64,000 nucleotides of DNA from Bog-159 sp049520215. Its GTDB lineage: Bacteria > Acidobacteriota > Terriglobia > Bryobacterales > Bryobacteraceae. The notes beneath the pieces were generated by a model. It searched no databases and had not been told where the DNA came from. It saw nothing but the letters and a program-made list of their open reading frames with translations. Each line of letters begins with the position of its first letter. Position 1 is the first letter of the stretch. The translations under genes and the position numbers were made by a program. This document shows positions 34,355-43,965 of the stretch, piece after piece. Location of the stretch: positions 5,947 through 69,946 of the forward strand of contig JBEKPZ010000016.1 of the NCBI GenBank assembly GCA_049520215.1, read 5' to 3'.

Positions 34355-37300
34355 CTAGAAGAGAACCTTCAAAGCTAACTGCACGTTGCGGGGAGCGCCA
34401 GGGCCGATGCCCGGCGCGCCAAAGGATACGTCGTAGGTCGAGCCGACTTGTCCCAAGTTGCTGCCTTGGAGGTTGTTAGCCGGTCCGGAGTAGTTCACGA
34501 AATTGAAGATGTTGAAGATTTCAGCGCGAACCTGAGTGGTGACGTGCTCGCCGATCCTGAAGTTCTTGAACACCGAGAAGTCGATCTGGTGATTGGGAGG
34601 GCCATAAAACTGGTCAAACTTTTGATTCGAATACGTGCCTGGAGCGGGCGACGCGAACGCGGCGGGGTTGAACCAGTAATAGGTGCTGGTGGCTCGATTT
34701 GAGGCGGGCACCCCCGAGAAGGGATCGCCGACCACCTGTGCCCTGTCGGCAAACTCGGACGTGCCGCTGGAATCGTTGCCGGAATAGACGGTAAACGGCG
34801 TGCCCGTGAAGAAAGACATCAAGGTATTCAACTGCCAGCCGCCGAGAAGGTTTTGGTGCTGGCTCGGCTGAGGGAGCGAATAAGTCAGGAACATGGAAAA
34901 CGAATTGCGAATGTCGAAATTCGAATTGCCGTAATCGCACTTCAGGCAATAGCTGTTCTGGGGAATGATGCCACGAGCGTAGGACAGGTCGTCCATAGAG
35001 TGCCCGAGGGTGTAGCTGAGCTTGGTGGTGAAGCCGTGGAAATTGGTGGTCCGCACGGACGCCAGGAAGCCGTTGAAATGAGCGTTGCCGACGGAATCCA
35101 CTTCATTGATGGCGGCGAGGTTCGGAAACTGGCTGTAATAGGGCCGCGAAGTGACCGCCTCGGGCGAACCGATGGGGATCTGATTGATATCCAGGGTGTC
35201 CGGCAGGTGGTGACTCAAGCTGCCCGAATAGCCGACCTCGACCACCGCATCCTTGGCAACCTGATACTGAACGTTGAGGTTGGTATTCATGCTGTAAGCG
35301 GTGACGAACTGCTGGCTGACGGAGAAGCCGCCGTAGGGGCCGGTGGCCGAACTTCCCGCAAAGATAGGAACGCCGGACGCCAGAGTAATCGGCGACTGAT
35401 TCACTACGGTCAAAACCGGCGCGGTTCCGCCGATGTTCTCGTTAATGCCCGAGGCGGCGCCGTTGGACGCGGAACTGTTGCCGAAGTAGGAGATATTGGG
35501 GACCTGATAGAACATGCCCCAGCCGCCACGGATCACCAGTTTGCCGCCGGCCTTGGGTTGGTAAGCGAATCCGAGGCGCGGACCAAAATCGTGCAGATCG
35601 CGGGGCCAGAGGGTGTTAAGGCCGTGTGTGCCGACATAGGTGACGCCGCCGTCGGCGGGGATGAAGGTCGAAATCAGGTTCTTCGGATTCGAGATAGGGC
35701 TCTGATACACCCAGTTCAAGCCATAGTTCAGCGTCAGCTTGGGAGTTATCTTCCAAGTATCCTGCGCAAAAAAAGAAGCTCCGGCAAGGTTATAAATGCG
35801 CTGCTGGTTGCCGTACGCGATGCTGGCGTGCCCGATCGCAATGCGGCCGGAAAGGAAATCCGCGAGTGCGTCGAGCGATCCGGCGATGGGGGAGTTGCCG
35901 ACGCCCCAGGTGTCGGTCGGACTTGAGGCGGCAAGCGGTCCCTGGGTGCCATCGAAGGTGAACGTCCCGGGGGCATTCGCATCATAAAACACATCCAGGC
36001 GTGAATAACGGTAGTCGCCGCCAAAACGGAACTGGTGGGAGCCCACGGTGTAGGTGAAGGTTTGATCGATGTGACCGGTGGTGTCGATGCGTCCGAGCGG
36101 CGGCGTCAAGCCGGTTGAATCGAATCCTGAAATGTTGATGGTAGGCGAGCCAAAATCGGTAGGATCCGTTACGCCGGTTTCCATTCCGACGGAGGCCATG
36201 TTGAAGCCGTGGTTGGCGTCATCGAACACCTGCTTGAAATAGTTTACGCCCACCAATGTTTGCGCCAATAAGCGAGGCGTAATCACGGCGTTGTATACCA
36301 GGGAGAAGTTGTGCATACGGCTGGGGCAGGCCTGGAAGTAGGAGGGCATTGCGGAGCCAACGTATTCCGTCTGATTGCCGGTACCGCCGAAGTAGCGGAT
36401 GGCAATGTTGTTCTTCTCGTTAAACTGATGATCGAGTTTAATCACGCCGTTGTAACTGTTCGAGAGATTAATGCCGGCGCCCGCATAATTGTGCAAAATG
36501 TCAGAGCCGGTCAGGCTGTTGGCTGGCCAGAGGTAGTTGATCACGTTCGGCATGAGCGGGTTCACCGCTACGCCATCCCGGGCCATCACGGCTTCGGCTG
36601 CCGAAACCCATGCGCCTGACGGCGTGGTTCCCGGGGCGGTTAAAGCCTGTCTGTAGTTCTGCTGCTCATAGTTCATGAAGAAGAAGGTGTGATTCTTCAC
36701 GATGGGGCCGCCGAGTGAGAAACCCTCCTGGTTGTTGCGGAGTTCCGACGTTGGCGAACCAGGGGGTGTGAACCAGTCACTCGCGGCAAGGGCCTCGTTC
36801 CGATTGAAGTAATAGACCGAGCCATGGAAGTTGTTGGTCCCCGACTTGACCACTACATTCAGGACGCCGCCCGAATTGCGGCCTTCCTCGGCATTGCTGC
36901 TGCTCTGCAGGGAGAATTCGTCGATCGAATCAATCGGCAGGAGCACGCCGCCAATGCCCGACACACCGCCTTGATTGACGGAATTGACGTTGTGCCAAAG
37001 GTCGTTGTTGTCGGCTCCGTCGATCTTCCAGTCAATGCCGTTGAACCGGGACCCGTTGAGGGAGCCATTGGCGTTGGCGCCGGGGTTGAACTTCAGCAAC
37101 TGCGTGAAATCGCGGCCATTCAAAGGAATGTCCAGGATCTGCTTGGTGTCGATCAGGCTGGTTTCCGCCGACGAAGCCGTCTCAATCGCGACGGTCGAGG
37201 CCTCAACCTGGACGGTCGTCGCCTGCTTTGCCACTTCCAGTTTCAGTGCGACGGTGGCGATCCTGCCGGCGTCAACCACTACGCCGGATACGATAACCCT

Positions 37301-37559
37301 GTCGAAGCCCGGCTGGGCGACGGTAATGTCGTACTTGCCGAGCGGGAGATCCTGAAAAACGAACTCACCGGTTGAAGAAGTAAGGCTCGCGCGTCAGGCC
37401 CGTATCCGGACTGACCAGCTTGACCGCGGCGGCAGCCACAGCGGCGCCCGTGGCGTCGGTTACGGTACCCGCGATGCCTCCGCGAAAAGTCTGCGCAATC
37501 AGCGCTACCGGCGCGAGAGTGGCCAGAAACAACACAACGGAAATCGTTCTGCGGATCAT
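34355..37559 (-). pseudogene. Oar-like TonB-dependent receptor, one frameshift near the N-terminus
   Basis: From ATG 37559 (GGGAG nine bases upstream): signal peptide, then a carboxypeptidase-regulatory domain (FRGGIAGTVTDATGAAVAAA, KLVSPDTGLTRE). A slip at about 37381 leads into the next frame, SSTGEFVFQDLPLGKYDITV, followed by the plug (LDIPLNGRDFTQLLKF, IDGADNNDLWHN) and a large 22-strand-type barrel ending ELALKVLF-like at RNVQLALKVLF. Total about 1067 residues, normal for acidobacterial SusC/Oar-like receptors that import glycans or peptides. All parts are otherwise intact, so the single indel could be recent or a sequencing error; if corrected, this is a working gene. Confidence 0.8.
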
Positions 37560-37639
37560 GAGCAAAATCTCCCTTTTTGGTGTTATGGTCACGGCCTGGT
37601 TGAAGGTCGCATAATACGGTTACAACCAGCTTGGATCTT

Positions 37640-37725
37640 GTGGGGCGGGCATTCTGCCCGCAGCCGGCTTTCAACCGGCCCTGGCCGCCTGAAAAGGTGG
37701 CTGCGGCCAAGATTGGCCGCCCCAC
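37640..37725. repeat. Four-module palindromic repeat
   Basis: Same order of modules as 14848-14934: GCGGGC-ATTCT-GCCCGC, AGCCGGC-TTTCA-ACCGGC, GCCGCC-TGAAAA-GGTGGC, GCGGCCA-AGAT-TGGCCGC, with GTGGGG and CCCCAC at the ends. Some stems now carry mismatches. Confidence 0.85.
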
Positions 37726-38123
37726 ATCAGCCTCACTCGTCATTCAAACATTGGAGCGTTCACGGCTCAAACCCAACCAGAGGACAACCGACGCTACATG
37801 GCGACTCCCGTTCGGCGATTGGAACGCGGACTTGGACAGGGTGCTTTTTCTTGTCCCCCAGGTTTGTAACAGTATACATCGAGCCGCTCGATCCATCCAG
37901 AGAATTAAGAGTTTTTAATGCTTGACCTGCCCGACGCAGGATCGCCGCTGCCTGGCTTTTCGTGGCTGCAAACCGTAAGGCCAGTGTTATACTGAAGCAA
38001 CTCTGGCTTGCTGCACTCAGGCCTCGTCTAATGCGATTGTGAGCAAGTGTTCCCCGCGAATTGGAACATCCAGGGTTCGGCTCCAAGTCCTGAGCGTGTT
38101 TATCACAAGGAGAGGAGACAAGC
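37726..38123. other. Intergenic region upstream of the aminotransferase
   Basis: 398 bases with no convincing coding frame. TTATACT at about 37987 could be a -10 element. AAGGAGAGGAG at 38108-38118 is the ribosome site of the next gene. Confidence 0.5.
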
Positions 38124-39299
38124 ATGGCAAGTGCAACCCTTACGAGACAAGAAGAACGCAATCCCCTAAACAGGGAATTCTCGCGTCGCAGCTTCCACAG
38201 ATTCGCTTCTTTACTGGCGGCAGGCGCGGCGCTTCCCTTCTACAACGAGCGGGCGCTCGCGCAGCTCTCGATGCTGAAGAACATGCCTCCCGATGCGGTC
38301 AAGATCAACGCCAACGAGAACCCCATGGGGCCGTGTCCGGAGGCGGCGGAGGCCATCCATGCGGTGGTGCAAAAGGGCGGCAGGTATTTGTACGAAGAAA
38401 CCTTTGCGATGGCCAGTACGCTGGCGGAACAGGAAGGCGTGAAGTTCTCCTGGGATCCGGCGGCGAGCTATATACAGGCATTCGCGGGATCGAGCGATCC
38501 GCTGCATCGCGCGGTGCTGGCGTTTTGCTCCAAGGATAAGCCCTTCGTGGTGGGCGACCCGGGTTACGAGGCCGGTGCGCGCGCCGCGAAATACATCGGC
38601 GCCGCGGCCGTTACGGTCCCGCTGGTGAAGGGTAGCGCGGCCCACGATGTGAAGGCCCTCGCCGCGGCGCACCCCAGCCCCGGTGTGATTTACGTTTGCA
38701 ATCCGAATAACCCTACCGGAACCGTGACCTCCAAAGCGGACATCGAGTGGCTGGTGGCCAACAAGCCCGCCGGCTCGGTTGTGCTTCTGGATGAGGCGTA
38801 CATTCACTTGTCCGATTCGGCGGTCAGGAGTTCTTATCTGGCGGCCGCGGATAAGGACGTGATCGTCCTCAGAACATTTTCGAAGCTGTACGGAATGGCG
38901 GGCCTGCGGGCGGGCGCTGCCATCGCACGGCCGGACCTGCTGCAGAAGATGAACGTGTACATGGCCGGAGCCTTGCCGGTGACTGCCATGGTGGGCGCCA
39001 ACGCCAGCCTCAAGGTGAAGAACCTGGTGGCGGAGCGGCGCGCCACCATTGCCGCCATCCGCACCGAGACGTTTGAATTCCTGGACAAGCGCAACATCGA
39101 GTTCCTCCCCTCGGAAGCCAACATGTTCATGATGAACGTGAAGCGGCCGGGCAAGGACTTCTACGAGCAGATGGCGAAGCACAAGGTCTACATAGGCCGT
39201 GTCTGGCCGGTGTGGCCGACCTGGGTTCGCGTCACCGTGGGCACGCGCGAGGAGATGGCGAAGTTTCGCGAGGCGTGCGTACAGTGCTACGCCGCCTGA
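38124..39299 (+). CDS. Tat-exported class I/II aminotransferase (HisC-like)
   Basis: 391 residues. The N-terminus has a twin-arginine signal, FSRRSFHRFASLLAAGAALP (about 19-38), so a folded PLP enzyme would be exported. The fold-type I core follows: INANENPMGP, FAGSSDPLHRAVLAF, YVCNPNNPTGTVTSK, VLLDEAYIHLSD, and the PLP lysine in RTFSKLYGMAGLRAG; final Arg in WVRVTVGTREEM. It is closest to histidinol-phosphate-type aminotransferases, but the periplasmic location rules out a simple role in histidine synthesis. Substrate unknown. A strong GGAGAGGAG ribosome site precedes the ATG. Confidence 0.85.
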   Translation: MASATLTRQEERNPLNREFSRRSFHRFASLLAAGAALPFYNERALAQLSMLKNMPPDAVKINANENPMGPCPEAAEAIHAVVQKGGRYLYEETFAMASTLAEQEGVKFSWDPAASYIQAFAGSSDPLHRAVLAFCSKDKPFVVGDPGYEAGARAAKYIGAAAVTVPLVKGSAAHDVKALAAAHPSPGVIYVCNPNNPTGTVTSKADIEWLVANKPAGSVVLLDEAYIHLSDSAVRSSYLAAADKDVIVLRTFSKLYGMAGLRAGAAIARPDLLQKMNVYMAGALPVTAMVGANASLKVKNLVAERRATIAAIRTETFEFLDKRNIEFLPSEANMFMMNVKRPGKDFYEQMAKHKVYIGRVWPVWPTWVRVTVGTREEMAKFREACVQCYAA

Positions 39300-39348
39300 C
39301 GGAACTGCTGCGCGGGAGCATCGCCAGGCGGGGCGGGGAGGTTTAGAA

Positions 39349-40746
39349 GTGCCCCGCACCACTTGGCCGGTTCTGGCACGCAGCCGCAAACGCTACACGT
39401 GGCGGGTCTTCGCGGGCGACATCTCCGGGGGGTTGATCGCGGCCCTCATTGCCCTGCCGTATGGCCTGGCGCTGGCGTCCATGATGGGGCTGCCTCCGAC
39501 GCTAGGTATCGTCACGTCGGTGGTGACTGCCCCGGTTACGGCACTGCTGGGACGCAATCCCGTTCTGATCGGCGGCACTGCCAGCGCCACGGTCCCATTT
39601 ATCGCGCTGGCAGTTGCGCAGCACGGCGTGGGCGGCGCGGCGCAGGTCTGTTTAGTCGCTTCGGTGTTCATGATGTGCTTCTGCGTGCTGCAACTGGGGC
39701 AATACATATTGAAGGTGCCGCACGCGGTGGTGACGGGATTCTCGTGCGGCATCGGGGCCATGATGGTGCTCACGCAGCTTTCCCCGATGCTCGGCGTGCA
39801 GGTTGCGGTCGACCGCACCACGACCAACCTGCTGTATCAAGCAGCGGTAGTCCTGGGGCACGTTGCCGGCGCGCGTCCGGGGACCGTCGCGATCAGCCTC
39901 GCGGTGATCGGCGTCTCGTTGCTGGCGGCACGTGTCCACACGCGGCTTCCGGGTCCGCTGCTGGGTATCCTGGCCGGCATGGGCATTGCCACTGTGCTCG
40001 GAATCAAGCAGGGCCTGGTGGGGGCCATCGATTTCCGCGTGCCGCCCTTCGCGGGCTTCTCGTGGCAACCGGCGGATGTCTGGACCGTTCTCCCGTCGGG
40101 GCTGGGACTGGCGTTCGTATCGTCGGTGAACATTCTGCTGACCTCGCGCGTGGTGGATCACTTTCGCGGCCGGCACCGTCCGTTGATGCGTACGGACGCC
40201 GACCGGGAACTGGGGGCTTATGGGATCGCCAATCTCGGTGCGGCGATGTTCGGCGCGCCGATGAGCGTGGGCATCCCGGCGCGCAGTTTGGCCAGCGTGC
40301 GCTGCGGCGCGACGACACGCCTGTCGAATCTCGCGCATGCGGCCATCCTGCTGGGGATGGTGGCACTGGGCCGCAATGCGATCGCGCGCGTGCCCATGGC
40401 CGCCTTGGCGGCGGTAACCGCGTGGGTCGGAATCGGGTTGCTCGAATGGAGCACCTGGAGGCGGCTGGCGCGCATGCGGCGCGTGGATGCGGCGGCGTTC
40501 CTGGTGACGGCTATGGGAGTTCTAACCTTCAACGCCGTGGCGGCGGTGGCCCTCGGGTGCTCGCTTTACGGCGTGCATAAGTTGTGGCTTCTGCGGCCAC
40601 GGCGCCAAGTGCGGGGCGACGGGTTTCCGTCACTCGACCGTGGAGCGGTAGCTTACGAGAGAGAAATGGAGGGGCTTCCGCAGAGTGCTGCTTCCAACCA
40701 GGCACGGGTTGTTTCGGAGTCTTTTGGGCCGCCGATTGATTCGTGA
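39349..40746 (+). CDS. SulP-family anion transporter without STAS domain
   Basis: 465 residues from GTG 39349 with GGGGAGG eight bases upstream. About 11 hydrophobic segments; the SulP pattern is clear in DISGGLIAALIALPYGLALA and GLPPTLGIVTSVVTAPVTAL, plus VLIGGTASATVPFIALAV and the late MSVGIPARSLASVRCGATT. The C-terminal cytoplasmic STAS domain of most SulP proteins is missing; only a 50-residue polar tail follows the last TM. Likely moves sulfate, bicarbonate or a dicarboxylate. Confidence 0.85.
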   Translation: MPRTTWPVLARSRKRYTWRVFAGDISGGLIAALIALPYGLALASMMGLPPTLGIVTSVVTAPVTALLGRNPVLIGGTASATVPFIALAVAQHGVGGAAQVCLVASVFMMCFCVLQLGQYILKVPHAVVTGFSCGIGAMMVLTQLSPMLGVQVAVDRTTTNLLYQAAVVLGHVAGARPGTVAISLAVIGVSLLAARVHTRLPGPLLGILAGMGIATVLGIKQGLVGAIDFRVPPFAGFSWQPADVWTVLPSGLGLAFVSSVNILLTSRVVDHFRGRHRPLMRTDADRELGAYGIANLGAAMFGAPMSVGIPARSLASVRCGATTRLSNLAHAAILLGMVALGRNAIARVPMAALAAVTAWVGIGLLEWSTWRRLARMRRVDAAAFLVTAMGVLTFNAVAAVALGCSLYGVHKLWLLRPRRQVRGDGFPSLDRGAVAYEREMEGLPQSAASNQARVVSESFGPPIDS

Positions 40747-41012
40747 CGCGGTATCGGGAAGGCGGCTGCGCGCTTCATACGAAAGAACTCAGCCTACTCA
40801 AGGATGTTCCGGGTCCAGAACGCGGAGTCCTTCCAGCGCTGCGACCGCGCATAGCCCGCGTCCGCGGCGAGGAAGTGGTCGATAAGGGCCTAACACTCCG
40901 ACCTGAACGCGACGACTTGCGCCGACGAGGATTGCTTGAAGACATCGGCAGGCGCGGCGGGCTCGAACCGGCGACCCTCTGCTAGAAGGCAGATGACCCA
41001 AGCTCTACACGT
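40747..41012. other. Decayed intergenic segment with a gene remnant
   Basis: On the minus strand about 40795-40880 reads ALIDHFLAADAGYARSQRWK then DSAFWTRNILE and a stop, with an earlier in-frame stop at about 40890: this looks like the end of a broken gene of unknown family. It adjoins a tRNA-Arg-like remnant (40953-41015). Confidence 0.4.
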
Positions 41013-41015
41013 CTA
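40953..41015 (-). pseudogene. tRNA-Arg(TCT)-like remnant
   Basis: On the minus strand, CATCTGCCTTCTAGCAGAGG then GTCGCCGGTTCGAGCCC and GCCGCGCC match the anticodon arm and T arm of tRNA-Arg(TCT). One A is missing from the anticodon loop (CTTCTAGCAG for CTTCTAAGCAG) and one G from the T stem. The D arm and acceptor 5' half do not fold. It is a dead 3' fragment, such as integration into tRNA genes can leave behind. Confidence 0.55.
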
Positions 41016-42341
41016 AACGAGATTGCCTCCCACAATGGGCAGGTCGATCTCCACCAACAGGCCCGGCTGCGCATTCCGCGCGCGGATGGTGCCCTTGTGC
41101 AACTCGACGGCGCGCCGCGCGATGGACAGCCCCAAGCCCGCACCGCCGCTGGCCCGGTCGCGATCCGTTTCCACGCGATAGAAGGCGTCGAAGATGCGCG
41201 GCAACTCTTGCTCCGGCACGCCCGGTCCGTAATCCCGAATCCGCAGCGTGGCGCGACCGGCCCCCGCTCCCTGACGGTCGCGGCTCGGTAACGGTTCCAG
41301 GCTGGCTTCCACCGCGGTACCTTCGGGCGCATGGCGGATGGCGTTGCGAATCACGTTTTCGATGGCCCGCCGCAGCAATTCGGCATCGCCCTGGATGGTC
41401 ACCGACTGCGCGCCCATCAGGCGCACTTCGCTCCCGTGCGCCCGCGCTTCAAGCGCCGACTCGGTCACCAGTTCCTCCAACAATCGATCCAGCCGCACCG
41501 GCTCGCGGCGCAGCGAATCTGGTTCGCCTTCGGCGCGCGTGACCTGCAGCAGACCGCCGACCAGCGAATTGAGCCGCTCGGCTTCCCGGTCGATGCGGTC
41601 GAGGTGCTGCTCGCGGTTTTCTCCGGAGCGCGCCAACTCCACGGCGACTCGCAACCGCGCCAGCGGCGAGCGCAGCTCATGGGAGATATCCAGCAGCAAC
41701 CTGTGCTCGGCGTCGACCAGCGTTTGGATGCGATCCGCCATGCGGTCGAAGGTGCGGCCCAGGTCGCCCAACTCGTCGCGCCTGCGTGTTTTGGCGCGTG
41801 CGGCCAGATCGCCGCGGCCGAAACGCTCCACGGCGCGCTGGAGCTGGCGCACCGGATGGGTCAGGTAATACGCCAGCAGGTAACAGAGAAAGACGCCGGC
41901 CGCCATCATCCACCAATGCTGCGGCGCCAGGAACCAGTAGCCGAGGCGCGCGTGCGGGATCACGAAAATGAACCAATACCTGCCGTCCCCCGAGTTGCGC
42001 GAGATGGCCGCGCCGCGCAGGCGGACGGCCCGAAAGCGGGACTCCTCGCGCGACTGGTCGAGCAGGCCGGATTCGTCGGCGCCGGTGAGCAAGTCGTGCC
42101 CGGACGCGTCGGCGAGAATGCCCTCGCCTCCGAAGGCCGCGTGGAGGCGGTGCGTGAACTGCTGCAAACCCGGCTGGCCGCCGGTCTCATAAGCGGCGCG
42201 CGCCTCGGCAAGCTGGAAAGCCACCACGCGCGTCAGATAGGGGCGAGATCCAGACAGGCCCGAAACGAAGGCCGATCCGATGGTGGTGATCACCAGCGTG
42301 GCCCCGAACCACAACAGGATTTTGGCGAAGAGCGAATTCAT
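41013..42341 (-). CDS. CpxA-like sensor histidine kinase
   Basis: 442 residues. TM1 about 7-27, periplasmic domain about 28-135 (no named fold), TM2 about 140-158, HAMP (LTHPVRQLQRAVERFGRGDL), HisKA with LLLDISHELRSPLARLR, and HATPase_c with ENVIRNAIRHAP (N box), DYGPGVP (G1) and GGAGLGLSIARRAVELHKG (G2). An extra loop PSRDRQGAGAG sits between two strands before DYGPGVP and is encoded by a recurrent repeat (41261-41288). Coupled (4-base overlap) to its response regulator. Confidence 0.92.
   Translation of the reverse strand: MNSLFAKILLWFGATLVITTIGSAFVSGLSGSRPYLTRVVAFQLAEARAAYETGGQPGLQQFTHRLHAAFGGEGILADASGHDLLTGADESGLLDQSREESRFRAVRLRGAAISRNSGDGRYWFIFVIPHARLGYWFLAPQHWWMMAAGVFLCYLLAYYLTHPVRQLQRAVERFGRGDLAARAKTRRRDELGDLGRTFDRMADRIQTLVDAEHRLLLDISHELRSPLARLRVAVELARSGENREQHLDRIDREAERLNSLVGGLLQVTRAEGEPDSLRREPVRLDRLLEELVTESALEARAHGSEVRLMGAQSVTIQGDAELLRRAIENVIRNAIRHAPEGTAVEASLEPLPSRDRQGAGAGRATLRIRDYGPGVPEQELPRIFDAFYRVETDRDRASGGAGLGLSIARRAVELHKGTIRARNAQPGLLVEIDLPIVGGNLV
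41261..41288. repeat. CGACCGT-AGGGAGCGG repeat inside a kinase gene
   Basis: Minus-strand AGCCGCGACCGTCAGGGAGC followed by GGGGG; it encodes SRDRQGAG in frame. A near copy, CCACGACCGTGAGGGAGCGG, is at 61588-61613 at the end of another kinase gene. Confidence 0.75.
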
Positions 42342-43051
42342 TCGGGCACCTCGTCCGGGGATGACAGGCTGAAGCCTGTTCCACCCGACCTCAGAAACTG
42401 GTAGCCGACGCTGCGAATGGTTTTGATGAACGGACGCTTGGTTTCTAATTTGCGGCGGATGTGGCTGATGTGCATATCGATGGAGCGGTCGAACGGGGTG
42501 GCTTTGCGGTTGTAGAGGTTTTCCATCAGATCGTCGCGCGAGAGCACCCGGCCGGCGGCGCGCATCAGGATTTCCAGAATGTCGAATTCGAAGGTGGTAA
42601 GATCCACGGCCTGCCCGTCCACCGTCACCTGGCGGGTGGCGGGGTCGAGCGCCACGCCATTCACTTCCAGGCGCGCTGCGGCGGAGGTGCGCGGTTCGTA
42701 GCGCCGCAGGATGGCGCGCACGCGGGCCACCAGTTCCCGCGGGTTGAAGGGCTTGGGCAGGTAATCGTCGGCGCCCAGCTCCAGGCCCACGATGCGGTCC
42801 ACATCGTCGGCGCGCGCGGTCAGCATCAGCACGGGAACGTGGCTCTCTTTGCGCAGGCGGCGCAGGATCTCGAAACCGTCCAGGCCGGGCAGCATGACGT
42901 CGAGAATCACGAGGTTGAAGCCGCCGTGGAAGGCCCGTTCCAGGCCGCGGCGGCCTTCATGCACGGATTCGACCGCGAAGCCCTCGCCGGTGAGAAACTC
43001 CGTCAGCAGGGAGCAGAGTTCGGTGTCGTCGTCGATTAACAGGAGTCGCAC
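42338..43051 (-). CDS. OmpR/CpxR-family response regulator
   Basis: 237 residues. Receiver about 1-115: acidic triad DDD (7-9), phospho-acceptor D51 in VILDVMLPG, Thr in LTARADD, Lys in LPKPFNP. Winged-helix DNA-binding domain about 130-223: LTTFEFDILEILMRAAGRVL and SIDMHISHIRRKLE (recognition helix), IRSVGYQF. The natural end after GYQFLRSG is extended by GTGFSLSSPDEVPE, coded by the CACAGGCTTCAGCCTG palindrome. Divergent from the gene at 43155. Confidence 0.93.
   Translation of the reverse strand: MRLLLIDDDTELCSLLTEFLTGEGFAVESVHEGRRGLERAFHGGFNLVILDVMLPGLDGFEILRRLRKESHVPVLMLTARADDVDRIVGLELGADDYLPKPFNPRELVARVRAILRRYEPRTSAAARLEVNGVALDPATRQVTVDGQAVDLTTFEFDILEILMRAAGRVLSRDDLMENLYNRKATPFDRSIDMHISHIRRKLETKRPFIKTIRSVGYQFLRSGGTGFSLSSPDEVPE
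42364..42379. repeat. ACAGGC-TTCA-GCCTGT palindrome in the regulator's 3' end
   Basis: Encodes the GGTGFSL tail of the response regulator on the minus strand. Same element as 432-449 and 61331-61348. Confidence 0.75.
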
Positions 43052-43154
43052 GGCTCCGAATGTAGCATGTCCAAGCGTGTGCGGAAAGTTGTGGCGAAGC
43101 GCCGACTGGTGTTACAACGAAGATGAACAACGCCGGGGTGAGGCGTTCCCACGT

Positions 43155-43805
43155 ATGAAGACCCTTGGATGGCTGATGTCATTGGCGCTCTGGGGCACGG
43201 TCACGCAGACGATTAACTTCGATTCCGCGAAGCCGGGGTCGGCGCCGCCGGGATGGACTGTGACGCCGAATCCTCAGTGGGAGATTCGGAAAGACTCCAG
43301 CGCTCCCAGCCCGCCGTATGTGTTCGCGCAGATCTCCAAGGACGCAGGCGGCGATGCGCCAGATGCCCGATGCCCGCTCGCCATCCTGAACGAGCGGGAC
43401 GTGAAGGACGGCGATTTAAGCGTGAGGGTGAAGCCGGTGGCCGGCAAGGAGGATCGCGCCGGGGGCCTGGTGTTCCGCTACCGCGACCCGGACAACTACT
43501 ACGTGGTACGCGCCAATGCGCTGGAGAACAGCATCATGCTGTATAAGGTGGAGTTTGGGAAGCGCACGGCGCTGGCTACGCGAGGCACCCGGCCGAAAAG
43601 CTACGGCGTGACACATCCCGTGCCGGTCAATCAGTGGAGCGTGCTCAAAGTGCAGTTCTACGGTCCCAAGTTCAGCGTGTATTTCAATCACCGGCGCTTG
43701 TTCGAGGTGCTGGACTCTACGTTCCGGCAGCCCGGCAAGGTTGGACTGTGGACTAGAGCCGACGGCATCACCTACTTCGACGATTTCAGGATTGCAGGGA
43801 AGTAG
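43155..43805 (+). CDS. Secreted LamG/DUF1080-like protein
   Basis: 216 residues from ATG 43155. Signal peptide MKTLGWLMSLALWGTVTQ. The body is a concanavalin-like beta sandwich of the DUF1080 kind: INFDSAKPGSAPPGW, GGLVFRYRDPDNYYVVRANA, WSVLKVQFYGPKFSVYFNHR and GLWTRADGITYFDDFRI. Such domains bind or cleave sugars; a catalytic set is not evident. Single gene, divergent from the two-component pair. Confidence 0.78.
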   Translation: MKTLGWLMSLALWGTVTQTINFDSAKPGSAPPGWTVTPNPQWEIRKDSSAPSPPYVFAQISKDAGGDAPDARCPLAILNERDVKDGDLSVRVKPVAGKEDRAGGLVFRYRDPDNYYVVRANALENSIMLYKVEFGKRTALATRGTRPKSYGVTHPVPVNQWSVLKVQFYGPKFSVYFNHRRLFEVLDSTFRQPGKVGLWTRADGITYFDDFRIAGK

Positions 43806-43861
43806 CAAGAAGCCGGCTAAAAGCCAACTCTGGCACCACTCTTCCCGGCAGCACATTACGA

Positions 43862-43964
43862 GTGGGGCAGGCTCTCAGCCTGCGCGGGGCTCTCAGCCCC
43901 GCCTTCGCGAGCTTTGCTCGCGAGCCGGCTAAAAGCCGGCTGCGGGCATGATTGCCCGCCCCAC
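43862..43964. repeat. Five-module palindromic repeat between convergent genes
   Basis: GTGGGG, GCAGGC-TCTCA-GCCTGC, GCGGGGC-TCTCA-GCCCCGC, GCGAGC-TTT-GCTCGC, AGCCGGC-TAAAA-GCCGGCT, GCGGGCA-TGAT-TGCCCGC, CCCCAC. The ends bracket the whole string. It separates two convergent genes and likely ends both transcripts. Confidence 0.88.
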
Positions 43965-43965
43965 T

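Noticed and set aside
40953..41015. Functional tRNA-Arg gene
   Set aside because: The anticodon loop and T stem each lack a base and the D arm and 5' acceptor strand do not form.
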